Part shown: positions 24,465-34,533 of the stretch, piece after piece
How positions within the stretch are numbered: position 1 is the stretch's first letter
Layout of the letters: every line of letters starts with the position of its first letter
Assembly: GCF_004368965.1 (NCBI RefSeq)
Contig: NZ_SORO01000004.1
Span: 203,083 to 267,082, forward strand
DNA length: 64,000 bases
Origin: Leptospira meyeri
GTDB lineage: Bacteria > Spirochaetota > Leptospiria > Leptospirales > Leptospiraceae
Direction of reading: 5' to 3'
The notes under the pieces: generated by a model
Databases searched by the model: none
Seen by the model: the letters and a program-made list of their open reading frames with translations, nothing else
Told to the model about the DNA's origin: nothing
Made by a program: the position numbers and the translations under genes

Positions 24465-26243
24465 TTACCAAAACAAACTATCTGACTTTTTCTGTGAAAT
24501 TTTTCTAGCAGCATTGACGAGTCCTACGTGGCTATAGGTCTGAGGAAAATTTCCCCATTGATTTCCCGACATAGATTCAATGTCTTCGCTAAAGAGACCA
24601 ACGTGATTTGCGTGTTCACATACAAAATCAAAAAGTTGTGCGGATTCCTCTATTCGTTCCATACATGCGAGAGCTTCTATATACCAAAATGTACAGACTA
24701 AAAATGTTGTTTCTGGTTTACCAAAATCATCTCGGTGAAGGTATCTATACATAAAACCATTTTCCGTTTTTAATGTATTTTCGATTGCCTTGATATGGGA
24801 TTTTGCCTTTTCCGATTTTGGATCTAAATAACCTAAGGTGATTAATTGTAATAAACTAGCATCTAACTCTTTTTTCCCTTGAGCTTGCGTGTAACAGCCG
24901 AGTTTTTCATCGTAACATTTTTCTATATTTGTTTCTGCTTTTTTCATTAAAAGGTCAGATTGTTCGATTAAATCCTGTCGGTCTAATTTTAAGGCAATTT
25001 CTTTGGCTGCCTTTGCTCCGATCCAATGAAATAAATACGTATAACAATGTTTTTGTGAAAAGTTTCGAAATTCCCAGAGTCCTGCATCAGGTTCTTCCAT
25101 AGTCAATTCAATTTGTTCTAAAATATTTTTAACTAATCCTAAGTTATGAAATCTGTTTTTTTCAGGAATACGTTCATCCAGATATAATGGTAGGAGCGAC
25201 AATAAAATTTGTCCATACGCATCATTTTGTTTATGTGTATAAGCGGAATTCCCAATTCTTACTGGTTTATTACCCAAATAACCTTCCAATTGTAAAATTT
25301 GTTCTTCTAAAAGATTTTCTCCAAAAATACTATAGAGTGGTTGGTATCGTCCGTCTTCCGTTGGAGTTAAATTGCTTATATATTGAGAATACATTTCCAA
25401 TTCTTCAAACTGACCTAAGTTAGTGAGAGCCAATAATGTATAAAAACCATCACGTAACCAGCAGAAACGATAATCCCAATTGCGGCCCGCCATAGGTGCT
25501 TCTGGTAAACTAGTTGTAGATGCAGCAATGATCGCTCCTGTCTCTTGGAATTGATGCAGTTTTAGACAAAGTGCAGAACGAATTTGTTGTTTTTGTGCAA
25601 AATGGGGAATGGTGCAGTGCTTTACCCAATTTTGCCAATAGTATTTTGTTTTTTTGAATTCTGATTCAATAAAATCGCCTAATAATAGATCGACTGGTAT
25701 TGTTTCGAATAATGCAAGGTAGATGTTTTGATTTAATAAAAAATAATTTTCTTTCAGAATTTGATTGAGAGATACATTGGAAGTGAAGTGGACTCTGAAA
25801 TCGTTTGTTTGGTATAGGATTTCCGCAGAATTGATACTTGGTTTTAAATGTTCTTTTCCATACTGGTAAGTCAGGTTTAATTGTATCTTTATCTTTACAT
25901 CACCGAACAATGGGATGATTTTCCTATATAAATTTCTTTTGTTCTGAAGGGTTCCATCTTGATAGTATCTAGGTGCAAAATCAAGCACAGCAAACGATCC
26001 AGTTTCTGTGATAATTTCGGTTCTTAAAATATTGGTATTTTCTAAATATACTTGAGAGGTTGAAATGATTTTGGTATTGGGGATGATTGAAAAATGACCG
26101 CAATTTTGGTCTAACAATGAGCCAAAAATGGGAGAACTATCAAAGTTCGGCCAGCAGAGCCAGACAATTTCTGCGTTTGTATTGATATGAGCAATATAAC
26201 TTCCGTTACCGATAATTCCAAAATCATATTTATGTTTTTTCAT
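24465..26243 (-). CDS. Glycoside hydrolase family 15 protein (trehalase/glucoamylase-like)
   Basis: A 592-residue enzyme. The N-terminal domain begins YDFGIIGNGSYIAHINTNAEIVWLCWPNFDS, the usual GH15 super-sandwich start. The (alpha/alpha)6 catalytic domain has RNWDYRFCWLRDGF (about residue 252) and PDAGLWEFR (about 384) with the general-acid glutamate. QWGNFPQTYSHVGLVNAA near the C-terminus carries the second catalytic region. GH15 enzymes hydrolyse alpha-1,4-glucans or trehalose. Its start overlaps the trehalose-phosphate synthase gene by 14 bases on the same strand, which favours trehalose as substrate. The two would make and break the same compound. Confidence 0.93.
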   Translation of the reverse strand: MKKHKYDFGIIGNGSYIAHINTNAEIVWLCWPNFDSSPIFGSLLDQNCGHFSIIPNTKIISTSQVYLENTNILRTEIITETGSFAVLDFAPRYYQDGTLQNKRNLYRKIIPLFGDVKIKIQLNLTYQYGKEHLKPSINSAEILYQTNDFRVHFTSNVSLNQILKENYFLLNQNIYLALFETIPVDLLLGDFIESEFKKTKYYWQNWVKHCTIPHFAQKQQIRSALCLKLHQFQETGAIIAASTTSLPEAPMAGRNWDYRFCWLRDGFYTLLALTNLGQFEELEMYSQYISNLTPTEDGRYQPLYSIFGENLLEEQILQLEGYLGNKPVRIGNSAYTHKQNDAYGQILLSLLPLYLDERIPEKNRFHNLGLVKNILEQIELTMEEPDAGLWEFRNFSQKHCYTYLFHWIGAKAAKEIALKLDRQDLIEQSDLLMKKAETNIEKCYDEKLGCYTQAQGKKELDASLLQLITLGYLDPKSEKAKSHIKAIENTLKTENGFMYRYLHRDDFGKPETTFLVCTFWYIEALACMERIEESAQLFDFVCEHANHVGLFSEDIESMSGNQWGNFPQTYSHVGLVNAARKISQKKSDSLFW

Positions 26244-28416
26244 TTGAATTTCCTGATATGTGGAAAATTAAATTTTGAATCCAGGTTTGAACCTCAGTAG
26301 GGTGATTAAACCTATATTTTGCGCTGGTTTCCGATTTTCCAACTTTGACAGAAATCGCATCATCAGGTAGTTCGCGGAACATATCTTCGTCTGTTGTATC
26401 ATCTCCAAAAACAAAGACGTTTAACTCCGTATTTGGAAGGATTTGTTTGGCGGCTTTACCTTTTCCGGTTCCGTATTCACGAACTTCAATAATTTTGTTA
26501 CCTCTTTGAACAAAAAAACCAGTATTAGAAGAGATTTGAGATAACTCATCTAACATTTCTCTTGCGGCATTTAGACCAATATCGGGATCAGCGTTTCGAA
26601 AATGCCAAACTATGGAGAATTCCTTTTCTTCTGTGAAAGATCCAGGAACTCTTTTCGTGAATTCGTCTAAATGGTTTTTGATTTGCCCTTTCCAATCTAA
26701 ATTTGATGTGAAAAGTGAATTCCACTTTGCTCCGTAGGGAGCCCTATGCCAAGCTCCATGTTCGGCCACTAAGTGAATTGGTAAGTTTTGAAATTGAGTT
26801 TCTAAGAATTTTCTATCTCTACCGCTGATGATGGCAAGTGAGACAGTGGGAATCATTGTTAATGTTTGGAGAGATAGTATTAATTCTTTATTCGGAACTG
26901 CTAAGTGTGGGAGTGATTCAAAAGGAACCAGAGTCCCATCATAGTCGAATATGATAAATATCGGATCATTGTTTTTTGGCAAAAGCAGTGTTGAAGAAGG
27001 TGGAATTGATTTTGTTTGGAAGGATAAGTTTTTCTGCGAATGTTCTTCTGTATCTCTGTAAATCTTACCTGCCCACTCTTTTACGGAATTTTCTGATAAC
27101 CGGTTGATCATAATTTGGTTTCGAAAGTGAATTTCTTTTTTATCCATTTCGATCGCTTCTCGAATTGCATTTGCCATTCCGCTGAGGTCATTCGGGTTTA
27201 CTAAGATAGCCTCAGGAAGTTCTGCTGAAGCACCAGCCATCTCGCTAAGTACCAGCATGCCACTTTTCTGTGAAACTAAAAATTCTTTTGCCACAAGATT
27301 CATCCCATCACGAAAAGGCGTAACTAACATAACGTGAGTATTCTTGTATAAAGGCACTAATTCTTCAAAGGGGAAACCTTTGTATTGGTATAAAATTGGT
27401 GTCCAGTCTAACGTGCCAAAAGATCCGTTGATGGCTCCCACTTTTTCATCTATGGCTTTTTTCATAGATTGATAAGAGGAAACATCGGTTCTTGATGGCA
27501 CTAACACCAAGACAAACTTACATTTTTTTATCCATTGTGGATTTTCTTTTAAAAAGAGCTCAAAAGCATTTAGTCTTTGTAATACGCCTTTTGAGTAGTC
27601 CAGTCGATCAACAGAAAGAATTTGTTTTAGATTTTTGTGGTTTTTGTTGATTTCATTTGCAATGGCATCACAATCTTTTGAGTTCGAATATTGAATAAAA
27701 TTTTCAACGTTGATACCCATTGGGTAAGCACCTGTTTTTGTTAAGTGGTTTTTGTAATAAATGATACCTCTTTCGTTTTCTATTCCTAAACATCTTAATA
27801 ATGACCTAAGGAAATATTGTGTATAACTTTGGGTGTGAAACCCAATGAGATCTGCCCCTAAAACCCCAGTTAAAATTTTTGTCCGAAACCGTTCAGGTAA
27901 CAATCGAAAGATTTCAAATGTAGGGAATGGAATATGAAGGAAAAAAGATAAGATTATGTTTGGAAATAAATTTCGTAACATTCCGGGGAGCAAAAATAAA
28001 TGGTAATCATGAACCCATACCCAGTCACCCGGTTCGTAAATTTCAGAGACGGTTTTAGCAAATTCATTGTTTGCTTCTTCATACGAATTAAATGTAATGT
28101 CAGAGTATTCGCAGTGGGCAGTAAAATAATGAAATAGAGGCCAAATGGTTTTATTGCAAAAACCGTTGTAAAAAGAATCGGCTAACTTTTGTTTTAGAAA
28201 AACAGGAATGGTTCCGTATTCTTCTTTCATTTGTGTTGCGTAGGTGGGTTGTTCTTTTTCCTGAATGGATTTCCCGGGCCATCCGACCCAAACTACTTCA
28301 TTGCCTAATGATTTCCAGTGAGAAAGAAAGCTGGAAAGACCTGTTGCAAGACCACCAACACTGGGAGTTCCATCCCACTGGACTGGCAGCCTGTTGGATA
28401 CGAGGATCAGTCTCAT
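26230..28416 (-). CDS. otsAB: Fused trehalose-6-phosphate synthase / trehalose-6-phosphate phosphatase
   Basis: A 728-residue bifunctional enzyme. Residues 1 to about 455 are a GT20 trehalose-6-phosphate synthase: NRLPV and GGLATGLSSF for the nucleotide-sugar loop, WVHDYHL, SVDRLDYSKGV, and ATPFRDGMN-like TPFRDGMNLVAKEF. Residues about 480-715 are a HAD-type phosphatase with IFDYDGTLVPF (about 488), IISGRDR and VFGDDTTDEDMFREL. It joins UDP-glucose and glucose-6-phosphate and then dephosphorylates the product to trehalose, an osmo- and desiccation protectant. The GH15 gene downstream overlaps by 14 bp. The fused arrangement is common in fungi, plants and some bacteria. Confidence 0.95.
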   Translation of the reverse strand: MRLILVSNRLPVQWDGTPSVGGLATGLSSFLSHWKSLGNEVVWVGWPGKSIQEKEQPTYATQMKEEYGTIPVFLKQKLADSFYNGFCNKTIWPLFHYFTAHCEYSDITFNSYEEANNEFAKTVSEIYEPGDWVWVHDYHLFLLPGMLRNLFPNIILSFFLHIPFPTFEIFRLLPERFRTKILTGVLGADLIGFHTQSYTQYFLRSLLRCLGIENERGIIYYKNHLTKTGAYPMGINVENFIQYSNSKDCDAIANEINKNHKNLKQILSVDRLDYSKGVLQRLNAFELFLKENPQWIKKCKFVLVLVPSRTDVSSYQSMKKAIDEKVGAINGSFGTLDWTPILYQYKGFPFEELVPLYKNTHVMLVTPFRDGMNLVAKEFLVSQKSGMLVLSEMAGASAELPEAILVNPNDLSGMANAIREAIEMDKKEIHFRNQIMINRLSENSVKEWAGKIYRDTEEHSQKNLSFQTKSIPPSSTLLLPKNNDPIFIIFDYDGTLVPFESLPHLAVPNKELILSLQTLTMIPTVSLAIISGRDRKFLETQFQNLPIHLVAEHGAWHRAPYGAKWNSLFTSNLDWKGQIKNHLDEFTKRVPGSFTEEKEFSIVWHFRNADPDIGLNAAREMLDELSQISSNTGFFVQRGNKIIEVREYGTGKGKAAKQILPNTELNVFVFGDDTTDEDMFRELPDDAISVKVGKSETSAKYRFNHPTEVQTWIQNLIFHISGNSNEKT

Positions 28417-28903
28417 GTTATCAATTGGATCAGATTGAAATGATATGGCAAGGGCTTTATGTAAAAAAAAGCATCAATATAATCTATATTGTCTCTGAAT
28501 AGTGAGGAGCTAAGGCGTTTTGATATTGTTGTTTTTTTAAAAGTTTAAACCGTTTAGACTATTCTGATTTATAAAAGTTTTATTTTTAGAAGTATACGTT
28601 TCTTGTTTTAATTGTAGGGAAATTGTTTGTTGAGAGTAATATCATTTGAATTAAATTTAGATGCCAAAAAAACTTAAGGTTTATTCAACTGTATTCACTT
28701 TGTTGATTCGCTTAATTCTTTCAAAGCTTCCAACGACCATAATTTCTTAGTATAAAAAATCATTCGATCAAAGTTTCCTTTGTTTTTGTGTATTTGATCT
28801 TTAGGTTCTTTGGTTTTTATTAAGACGTTAAGTTCTTCTTTAAATTGAGTTTGACAGAACTTTTTCGTAGTTAAATTTTAATTCAATCTAGGCCATTGGT
28901 AAT
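28417..28903. other. 487-base AT-rich intergenic region with a possible gene remnant
   Basis: This region separates the divergent otsAB gene and the orphan gene at 28904. The minus strand from about 28865 down to a TGA at 28697-28695 reads as an uninterrupted, lysine/glutamate-rich coding-like frame (including FDRMIFYTKKLWSLEALKEL) with no start codon before an internal ATG. It may be the tail of a decayed gene. Promoters for both flanking genes must also lie here, but none is convincing. Confidence 0.3.
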
Positions 28904-29413
28904 ATGGAATATTCTAACAATATGAAGATTAGTTTTACAAAGAAAATGATCTTAGATGACGAATTTGTAGAAGATGGCAATACCACTTTTTTGATTCGAT
29001 CCTACCTAAAAGAAGATTTTATTGAAAGAATGATGAAACTAAAATTTTCTCAATGGAATCCTACGCAGGTTGCTTTCACTTCTTATACTTTTGGAAATTC
29101 TATTTGGCTAGAAGGTCAAGGAGTTACCGAGGCCAATTCTTGGGAGTCAGAAGGTCAGCTAATCGATAGGTCAAAATTAACAAAACATTTTCAGACATCT
29201 TTCGAGAACTCTTCTGTTTCAAGTGAATATGCCGTTCAAAAAATAATACCGGATGTTCTTTCCGAATTACTCGATGAAAAATTAGCCGAAAGCATTCAAA
29301 ATTTAGTTCTAATGAATCGTAACAGCAAACCAGAAGAATGGGAGTTTCTCATTAACCGTTATAAAGATTTAACGAAAGAATTTCTGAGATCATTTGAAAT
29401 TGGAAAAGAATGA
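28904..29413 (+). CDS. Unidentified 169-residue protein
   Basis: A soluble, acidic protein with no signal peptide or membrane segment. Residues 1-60 look beta-rich (MKISFTKKMILDDEFVEDGNTTFLIRSYLKEDF) and residues 95-165 are helical. A second ATG at codon 7 (MKISFT) could be the true start. I recognise no family. It is flanked by long non-coding stretches on both sides, appears monocistronic and could be accessory. Composition does not differ strongly from its neighbours. Confidence 0.6.
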   Translation: MEYSNNMKISFTKKMILDDEFVEDGNTTFLIRSYLKEDFIERMMKLKFSQWNPTQVAFTSYTFGNSIWLEGQGVTEANSWESEGQLIDRSKLTKHFQTSFENSSVSSEYAVQKIIPDVLSELLDEKLAESIQNLVLMNRNSKPEEWEFLINRYKDLTKEFLRSFEIGKE

Positions 29414-29872
29414 AAAGGCAACTTTGTTAGCAAGGCTTACCAGTTTGAAACCCGAAACGTATCAGTTGTTAAATATTAAATAGAAAGATTGATTTGCCTT
29501 CGGATCATCTTGGTAAAGATAGGAAAGGTGATGATAGATTCGAAAACTTGCATTTTATTAAATCCGAATAATTTTTAAGATTCTTCTCTTCAGCGCCAGG
29601 GACCAGAAGGGCTTGGTCCGAAGGGCCGAAAGGTCCAGAGGACGGGAGCGAATGCGGACCCCGGATGAGGCCCGGTCCTTTTTTGGATCGATCTACTGTT
29701 TGAAAAATGATCGGAGGCGCCCAGACCAAAAAGGGATTTTGCCTAAGTTTTCCTTTCGTTTCCGCTTGAGATGTGCCCTGGAAATTCATTTTGGAGCCTT
29801 AAATTCCTTTCCCCTTGACAATCTGCCTAAATTCCAAATCCTGACAGGAAAGCTTGACAAAGGTGCTTTTGG
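29414..29872. other. 459-base intergenic region upstream of the rpsB operon
   Basis: The left part (29414-29590) is AT-rich with no visible feature. The middle contains the GC-rich structured element at 29592-29684. The right part leads into the DUF4321-rpsB operon; a TTGACA at 29815-29820 is a -35 candidate, but no good -10 follows at normal spacing. Small ORFs across the region are overlapping frames without support. Confidence 0.5.
29592..29684 (+). ncRNA. GC-rich multi-hairpin element ending in a terminator-like stem and T-run
   Basis: A 93-base block far richer in GC than its surroundings. Stem 1 is GGACCA/TGGTCC (29600-29605 with 29614-29619). Stem 2 is GGGCC-GAAA-GGTCC (29623-29636), a GNRA-type tetraloop hairpin. 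Stem 3 is GGA..CCGG/CCGG-TCC (29656-29678, two-base bulge) followed by six Ts at 29679-29684. The last part is a good intrinsic terminator on the plus strand. The block could be a small RNA, a leader, or a dispersed structured repeat; no known RNA family is recognised. Confidence 0.4.
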
Positions 29873-30106
29873 ATGAACAAAACCCAAATCGGGAACCTGC
29901 TTCTCGTACTATTTTTGGGACTGATGGCGGGAGCTGTGGCCGGAGTGGTCTTAGATCGACTTCTTGGCACAACGTATCTCTCTCGGTTTTTGTTCGATTC
30001 GCCGGTATCTATTGAGCTTTACATAATTAAAGTCGAGTTCCAGCTAACCCCTGCAAGTATCGTTGGTCTTGTAGCGTCTGGATATCTCGCACTAAAAAAG
30101 GGGTAA
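29873..30106 (+). CDS. Small DUF4321-family membrane protein
   Basis: A 77-residue protein with two hydrophobic segments, about residues 6-28 ([24 protein letters not shown]) and 57-74 ([18 protein letters not shown]). The layout and the central [18 protein letters not shown] stretch match the DUF4321 family of small membrane proteins, whose function is unknown. It ends 2 bp before rpsB, so it is the first gene of the translation operon. The ATG at 29873 follows a modest purine stretch. Confidence 0.8.
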   Translation: MNKTQIGNLLLVLFLGLMAGAVAGVVLDRLLGTTYLSRFLFDSPVSIELYIIKVEFQLTPASIVGLVASGYLALKKG

Positions 30107-30108
30107 CT

Positions 30109-30996
30109 ATGTCAGTAATTTCCATGAAAAGTCTGCTAGAAGCAGGCGTACACTTCGGTCACCAAACACGTCGTTGGAATCCAAAAATGAGCCCGTATGT
30201 TTATACTGCTCGTAACGGAATTCACATCATCGACCTTCAAAAGACTGTTCAAAAAACAAAAGAAGCTTACGACGCTTTGAAAAAACTTACCGGTCAAGGT
30301 AAAAAAGTTCTATTTGTCGGAACTAAAAAACAAGCTCGTGGTGCCATCGAAAGAGCCGCACAGGCGTGCAGTATGTACTATGTATCTAACCGTTGGTTAG
30401 GTGGTCTTTTGACTAACTGGAACACAGTAAAGAAGTCAATTGCTCGTTTGAAAAGACTTGAGCAAATGGAAGAGAACAACTCTTTCGAACAAGAAGCTAG
30501 AACTAAAAAAGAAGCACTCTCGCTAAAACGTGAGTTAGAAAAACTTCGCCAAACACTTGGTGGAATTAAAGATATGGCTGTTGTGCCTGAGATTCTTTTT
30601 GTGATTGATCCTAAAAAAGAAGAAATCGCTGTGAAAGAAGCAAAAAAACTTGGTTTGAAAGTGTTTGCAGTGATTGATACAAACTGTGATCCAGAACCAA
30701 TTGATTACCCAATTCCGGGTAACGATGATGCAATTCGTGCAATTTCTCTTTTCCTTGATACTATGGCGAATGCTGTGTTAGAAGGAACAGGTGGAGAAGT
30801 CATCCAAACAAATTTTGCTGAAGATATGGACGCAGAACAACTTGCTCTTGAATACCAAGGTGAGTATGATGAGTCCGGAAAATTCATTATGGACGATGAA
30901 CTTCCTCCAGTTGCAAAAGACATCCCTGTTGATGCAGAAGCTGCAAAAAAAGCGGCGGAAACAGCAGCAGAAGTAAAACCTACTACAGAAGGATAA
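30109..30996 (+). CDS. rpsB: 30S ribosomal protein S2
   Basis: A 295-residue S2 protein. Family sequence is clear from the start: [22 protein letters not shown], the [13 protein letters not shown] segment, [14 protein letters not shown] and the [19 protein letters not shown](I)RAI block. It is about 50 residues longer than the E. coli protein owing to an acidic/alanine-rich tail after residue 230 (ending [13 protein letters not shown]). S2 joins the 30S subunit late and binds near S1. It is followed 5 bp later by tsf, the conserved bacterial order. Confidence 0.98.
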   Translation: MSVISMKSLLEAGVHFGHQTRRWNPKMSPYVYTARNGIHIIDLQKTVQKTKEAYDALKKLTGQGKKVLFVGTKKQARGAIERAAQACSMYYVSNRWLGGLLTNWNTVKKSIARLKRLEQMEENNSFEQEARTKKEALSLKRELEKLRQTLGGIKDMAVVPEILFVIDPKKEEIAVKEAKKLGLKVFAVIDTNCDPEPIDYPIPGNDDAIRAISLFLDTMANAVLEGTGGEVIQTNFAEDMDAEQLALEYQGEYDESGKFIMDDELPPVAKDIPVDAEAAKKAAETAAEVKPTTEG

Positions 30997-31001
30997 TACT
31001 A

Positions 31002-31598
31002 ATGGCAGTTAGCTCCGAACAAATTAAAGATCTCCGCGAACGTACAGGTGCGGGGATGATGGACTGCAAAAAAGCCCTCGAAGAAAAGGGTGGTGATATT
31101 GAAAAAGCAGTTACTTATTTAAGAGAAAAAGGTTTAGCGAAAGCAGCGAAACGTGCTGGTCGTGAAACTGGTGAAGGAAAAGTCATCGCTTACATTCATG
31201 GAACAGGAAAAACAGGAGTTCTTGTGGAACTTAACTGTGAAACTGACTTCGTTGCAAACAATGAAGCGTTTGAAGCTCTTGGAAAAGAGATCGCTCTTCA
31301 AATCACTGCGATGAACCCACTTTACGTAAACGAAGAATCAATTCCTCAGTCAGAAATTGACAATGAGATGAGTGTGCAAAAAGCTCTTCTTGAAAAAGAA
31401 GGTAAAAAAGCAGACCAAATCGAAAAGATCCTTCCTGGTAAAATGAAAAAATACTTCGAAGAGATTTGTCTCATTCATCAAAAATCGATTCGCGACAACT
31501 CCAAAACCATCAATGACCTTCTCCAAGAAGCCATTGCAAAATTTGGAGAGAACATTACAGTTGGTAGGTTCTCGAGGTTCCAAGTAGGTGGGAACTAG
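31002..31598 (+). CDS. tsf: Translation elongation factor Ts
   Basis: A 198-residue EF-Ts, the guanine-nucleotide exchange factor for EF-Tu. The N-terminal UBA-like domain reads [20 protein letters not shown], and the core has the invariant [10 protein letters not shown] (about 80-89). It is shorter than the E. coli protein (283 residues), with one reduced core subdomain, as in several other phyla. The end overlaps the start of pyrH by 11 bases. Confidence 0.97.
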   Translation: MAVSSEQIKDLRERTGAGMMDCKKALEEKGGDIEKAVTYLREKGLAKAAKRAGRETGEGKVIAYIHGTGKTGVLVELNCETDFVANNEAFEALGKEIALQITAMNPLYVNEESIPQSEIDNEMSVQKALLEKEGKKADQIEKILPGKMKKYFEEICLIHQKSIRDNSKTINDLLQEAIAKFGENITVGRFSRFQVGGN

Positions 31599-32334
31599 TC
31601 CGCGTTTCAAAAGAATTCTTATCAAACTCTCCGGCGAGGCCCTTGCCGGTGAGGGTGAACTTGGTATTGATACCAATAAAACATTTTCACTTGCCGGACA
31701 AATCAAAGAAGTTCATGACTTAGGTCTTGAAGTTGCTGTGGTTGTGGGCGGTGGAAATATGATCCGTGGAGAAACTTTAGCAAAGTCTGGAATGGACAGA
31801 GCGACAGCAGACTACATGGGAATGCTTGGCACCATAATGAATGGTCTCGCCTTACAAGATGCATGTGAAAAACAAGGAATGTTTACCCGAGTTCTTTCCG
31901 CCATCGAAATGAAATCTGTTGCAGAACCTTATATTCGTAGGCGTGCGGTTCGCCATTTAGAAAAAAATCGTGTGATTATATTTGCTGGTGGAACTGGGAA
32001 TCCATATTTTACAACGGATACAACTGCTTCCTTACGGGCAGTGGAAGTAGGATGTGAAGTCATCCTGAAAGCCACAAAAGTAGACGGAGTGTATACGGCG
32101 GATCCTAAAAAAGATCCAAGTGCAAAACGTTACTTAGAAGTTTCTTTTATGGAGTCCATCAAACACCGCCTAAAGGTTATGGATTCGACTGCTCTTAGTC
32201 TCTGTATGGACAATAATATGCCCATTATCGTGTTTGATATCTTTAAGGCAGGAAATTTAAGAAAATTAATCGATGGGGAACCAATTGGTACACTCATCTC
32301 CAATTCAGAGGAAGTGATTCTAGATGGTAGATGA
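31588..32334 (+). CDS. pyrH: UMP kinase
   Basis: A 248-residue amino-acid-kinase-fold enzyme that phosphorylates UMP to UDP for pyrimidine nucleotide supply. Visible motifs are [11 protein letters not shown] (N-terminal phosphate loop), [23 protein letters not shown], and [14 protein letters not shown] with the [13 protein letters not shown] segment. The GTG start at 31588 lies inside the end of tsf; GTAGGTGG-type sequence provides initiation. The stop overlaps frr by 11 bases. Confidence 0.97.
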   Translation: MGTSPRFKRILIKLSGEALAGEGELGIDTNKTFSLAGQIKEVHDLGLEVAVVVGGGNMIRGETLAKSGMDRATADYMGMLGTIMNGLALQDACEKQGMFTRVLSAIEMKSVAEPYIRRRAVRHLEKNRVIIFAGGTGNPYFTTDTTASLRAVEVGCEVILKATKVDGVYTADPKKDPSAKRYLEVSFMESIKHRLKVMDSTALSLCMDNNMPIIVFDIFKAGNLRKLIDGEPIGTLISNSEEVILDGR

Positions 32335-32875
32335 AATTATAAAATCCATGCAGTCCAAAATGGACAAAACTGTTGATGCTTTGAAAAAAGACTTCGGTAC
32401 AATTCGTACGGGAAAAGCAAGTCCGATGATGGTGGAAGATGTTAGAGTTGACTATTATGGAACACTCACTCCTTTAAACCAACTTGGTAAAATTGCTTGT
32501 CCAGAACCTCGTATGATCCTCATCACTCCTTTTGAAAAAGGAATGTTGAAAGACATCGAAAAAGCAATTTTTGCAGCAAGTCTTGGGCTTACACCAAATA
32601 ACGACGGTTCTAGTATTCGTATTAATATTCCTGAGCTAACAGGGGAAAGACGGAAAGAACTTGCAAAAGTGGTCAAACAAAAGGCAGAAGAAAAAAAAGT
32701 AGCGATTCGTAATATCCGTCGTGATGCCAATGATGAACTAAAAAAACACCAGGCAGAAATGTCCCAAGATGAGCTCAAAGGCCAACAAGACAAAATCCAA
32801 AAAATTACGGATTCTTATATTGCCAAATTGGGAGACTTAGAAAAGGAAAAAGAAAAAGAGATCACTACTCTTTAA
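32324..32875 (+). CDS. frr: Ribosome recycling factor
   Basis: A 183-residue RRF, which with EF-G splits post-termination ribosomes. The three-helix bundle ends and hinge are clear: [26 protein letters not shown] at the N-terminus, TPLNQLGKI and [15 protein letters not shown] in the central domain, and [12 protein letters not shown] plus ITDSYIAKL at the C-terminus. Length is standard. It overlaps pyrH and is followed 6 bp later by uppS. Confidence 0.97.
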   Translation: MVDEIIKSMQSKMDKTVDALKKDFGTIRTGKASPMMVEDVRVDYYGTLTPLNQLGKIACPEPRMILITPFEKGMLKDIEKAIFAASLGLTPNNDGSSIRINIPELTGERRKELAKVVKQKAEEKKVAIRNIRRDANDELKKHQAEMSQDELKGQQDKIQKITDSYIAKLGDLEKEKEKEITTL

Positions 32876-32881
32876 TTTTCT

Positions 32882-33595
32882 ATGAAGTTGAACTCAATCC
32901 CCGCACACATTGCTGTCATCATGGACGGAAATGGAAGGTGGGCGGAAAGCCAGGGGAAAAAAAGAACCGAAGGCCATAGAGAAGGGGCAAACGCAATTGA
33001 TCGCCTTTTGGATGTGGCCTTGGAATACAAAATCCCCAACATCTCTCTATACGCATTCTCCACAGAAAACTGGAAACGCCCCATTACAGAAATCCAAGCC
33101 ATCTTTGGTTTGTTAGTTGAGTTTATAGAAACAAGACTCGATACCATCCACGAAAAAGGAATTCGAATCCATCATAGTGGAGCACGGAATAAACTTTCTA
33201 AAACAGTTCTTTCCAAAATTGACCATGCCATGGCAGTCACAAAAAAGAACAAAAAACTCACTGCTAACTTTTGTTTGAACTATGGTGGTCATGAAGAAAT
33301 CCTCAGTAATTTTTCACGTGTGATGGCGGCACGGAAGGCAAAAAAAGAACCCTTGGACAAACCCATTACAACCAAAGAATTTGAAAAATATTTGTATACA
33401 TCCCCTTTACCGCCGGTAGATTTATTGATCAGAACTGCGGGAGAACAGAGGATTTCCAATTTCCTTTTATGGCAGAGTGCCTATGCTGAAATGTATTTTA
33501 CGAATACTCTTTGGCCGGACTTTGGAAGAACTTCTTTGGAAGAAGCTCTTCTTTTTTTTGATTCCCGAAAACGTAAATTTGGTGGTTTGTTATGA
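32882..33595 (+). CDS. uppS: Isoprenyl transferase (undecaprenyl diphosphate synthase)
   Basis: A 237-residue cis-prenyltransferase that condenses isopentenyl diphosphate onto farnesyl diphosphate to give the lipid carrier for peptidoglycan. The catalytic Asp lies in AVIMDGNGRWAE (about residue 17); EGHREGANA, YAFSTENWKRP and RTAGEQRISNFLLWQSAYAEMYF complete the signature. The stop overlaps cdsA by four bases. Confidence 0.97.
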   Translation: MKLNSIPAHIAVIMDGNGRWAESQGKKRTEGHREGANAIDRLLDVALEYKIPNISLYAFSTENWKRPITEIQAIFGLLVEFIETRLDTIHEKGIRIHHSGARNKLSKTVLSKIDHAMAVTKKNKKLTANFCLNYGGHEEILSNFSRVMAARKAKKEPLDKPITTKEFEKYLYTSPLPPVDLLIRTAGEQRISNFLLWQSAYAEMYFTNTLWPDFGRTSLEEALLFFDSRKRKFGGLL

Positions 33596-34503
33596 GTGAG
33601 ACAACACTCCGTATCCTTTCTGCAATTGTATTAACATTTGTATATGTGTTTATGATCTTCCATAGTTCTTTTTACTATTTGGAGTTTTATGCCTTTGGTT
33701 GTGTTACGATTTATCTGGGTTTAAAAGAACTTTATGCATTTTGCAGACGAGAAGACTCCAAACCTTTTTTTGGAACAGGACTATTCTTTTCGATATTAAT
33801 TTTTACAGTCTATTACATCCAGTTTTTAGGCCTTCAGTTCGAAGTCACTCCTCCTGCTTTTGTTTTAGAATTATCAAAAGTTCTAAGGGAAGGATTCCAT
33901 CCGATTCCTTTTTTACTGATCGCACTTTCCCTTACTGTTTGGATTTTGCAAATTCTAAAACGCCCGTTAGATGGTGCTTTGTTTTCTGCCAGTGCTACCA
34001 TCCTTGGTCCTGTTTATTTGGCGATTCCCATCGGACATTTTTTACTCCTACTCGCATTCCCATTTGGTGCTTATTATATCTTTTTAGTTTCCGTGATTAC
34101 TTTTATGAGTGATGCAGGAGCCTATTTTGGTGGTCGTTGGTTTGGAAAACATCCAGCCGGTTTGAAAATTTCTCCTAAAAAAACTTGGGAAGGATATGTG
34201 ACGGGAAATATCACGGCTGTTGTTGGTGTCCAAATTCTGAATTTCACTTGGGAACATTTTAGTGGTGTGAAATTGCCGATTGGAGTGATTGAATCTGTGA
34301 TCGTGGCCTTTGTAGTTTCTATCATTTCAGTGATGGGTGATTTGGCTGAGTCTGCGATGAAACGAGATGCTAAAATCAAAGATTCCGGAAGTTTGATCCC
34401 GGGTCATGGTGGGGTTCTTGATTTGGCAGATGCACTCCTTTTTACCGTTCCTGTGATTTACTATTACTTCCTATTTAAGGGAATTCTCGGTTACGCGGTC
34501 TGA
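33592..34503 (+). CDS. cdsA: Phosphatidate cytidylyltransferase (CDP-diacylglycerol synthase)
   Basis: A 303-residue polytopic membrane enzyme converting phosphatidate and CTP to CDP-diacylglycerol, the branch point of phospholipid synthesis. About seven hydrophobic segments precede the family signature near the C-terminus (SDAGAYFGGRWFGKHP, SPKKTWEG, and GDLAESAMKRDAKIKDSGSLIPGHGG with its conserved KD.G..IPGHGG). It is coupled to uppS and followed after 30 bp by dxr. Confidence 0.97.
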   Translation: MSETTLRILSAIVLTFVYVFMIFHSSFYYLEFYAFGCVTIYLGLKELYAFCRREDSKPFFGTGLFFSILIFTVYYIQFLGLQFEVTPPAFVLELSKVLREGFHPIPFLLIALSLTVWILQILKRPLDGALFSASATILGPVYLAIPIGHFLLLLAFPFGAYYIFLVSVITFMSDAGAYFGGRWFGKHPAGLKISPKKTWEGYVTGNITAVVGVQILNFTWEHFSGVKLPIGVIESVIVAFVVSIISVMGDLAESAMKRDAKIKDSGSLIPGHGGVLDLADALLFTVPVIYYYFLFKGILGYAV

Positions 34504-34533
34504 TTCCCATTTTCGGAACGGTCTAAGAGTTAC

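Noticed and set aside
29505..29876. Overlapping ORFs on both strands across the GC-rich element before rpsB
   Set aside because: They mirror each other through a hairpin-rich block, have proline/arginine-biased translations without family features, and lack ribosome-binding sites.
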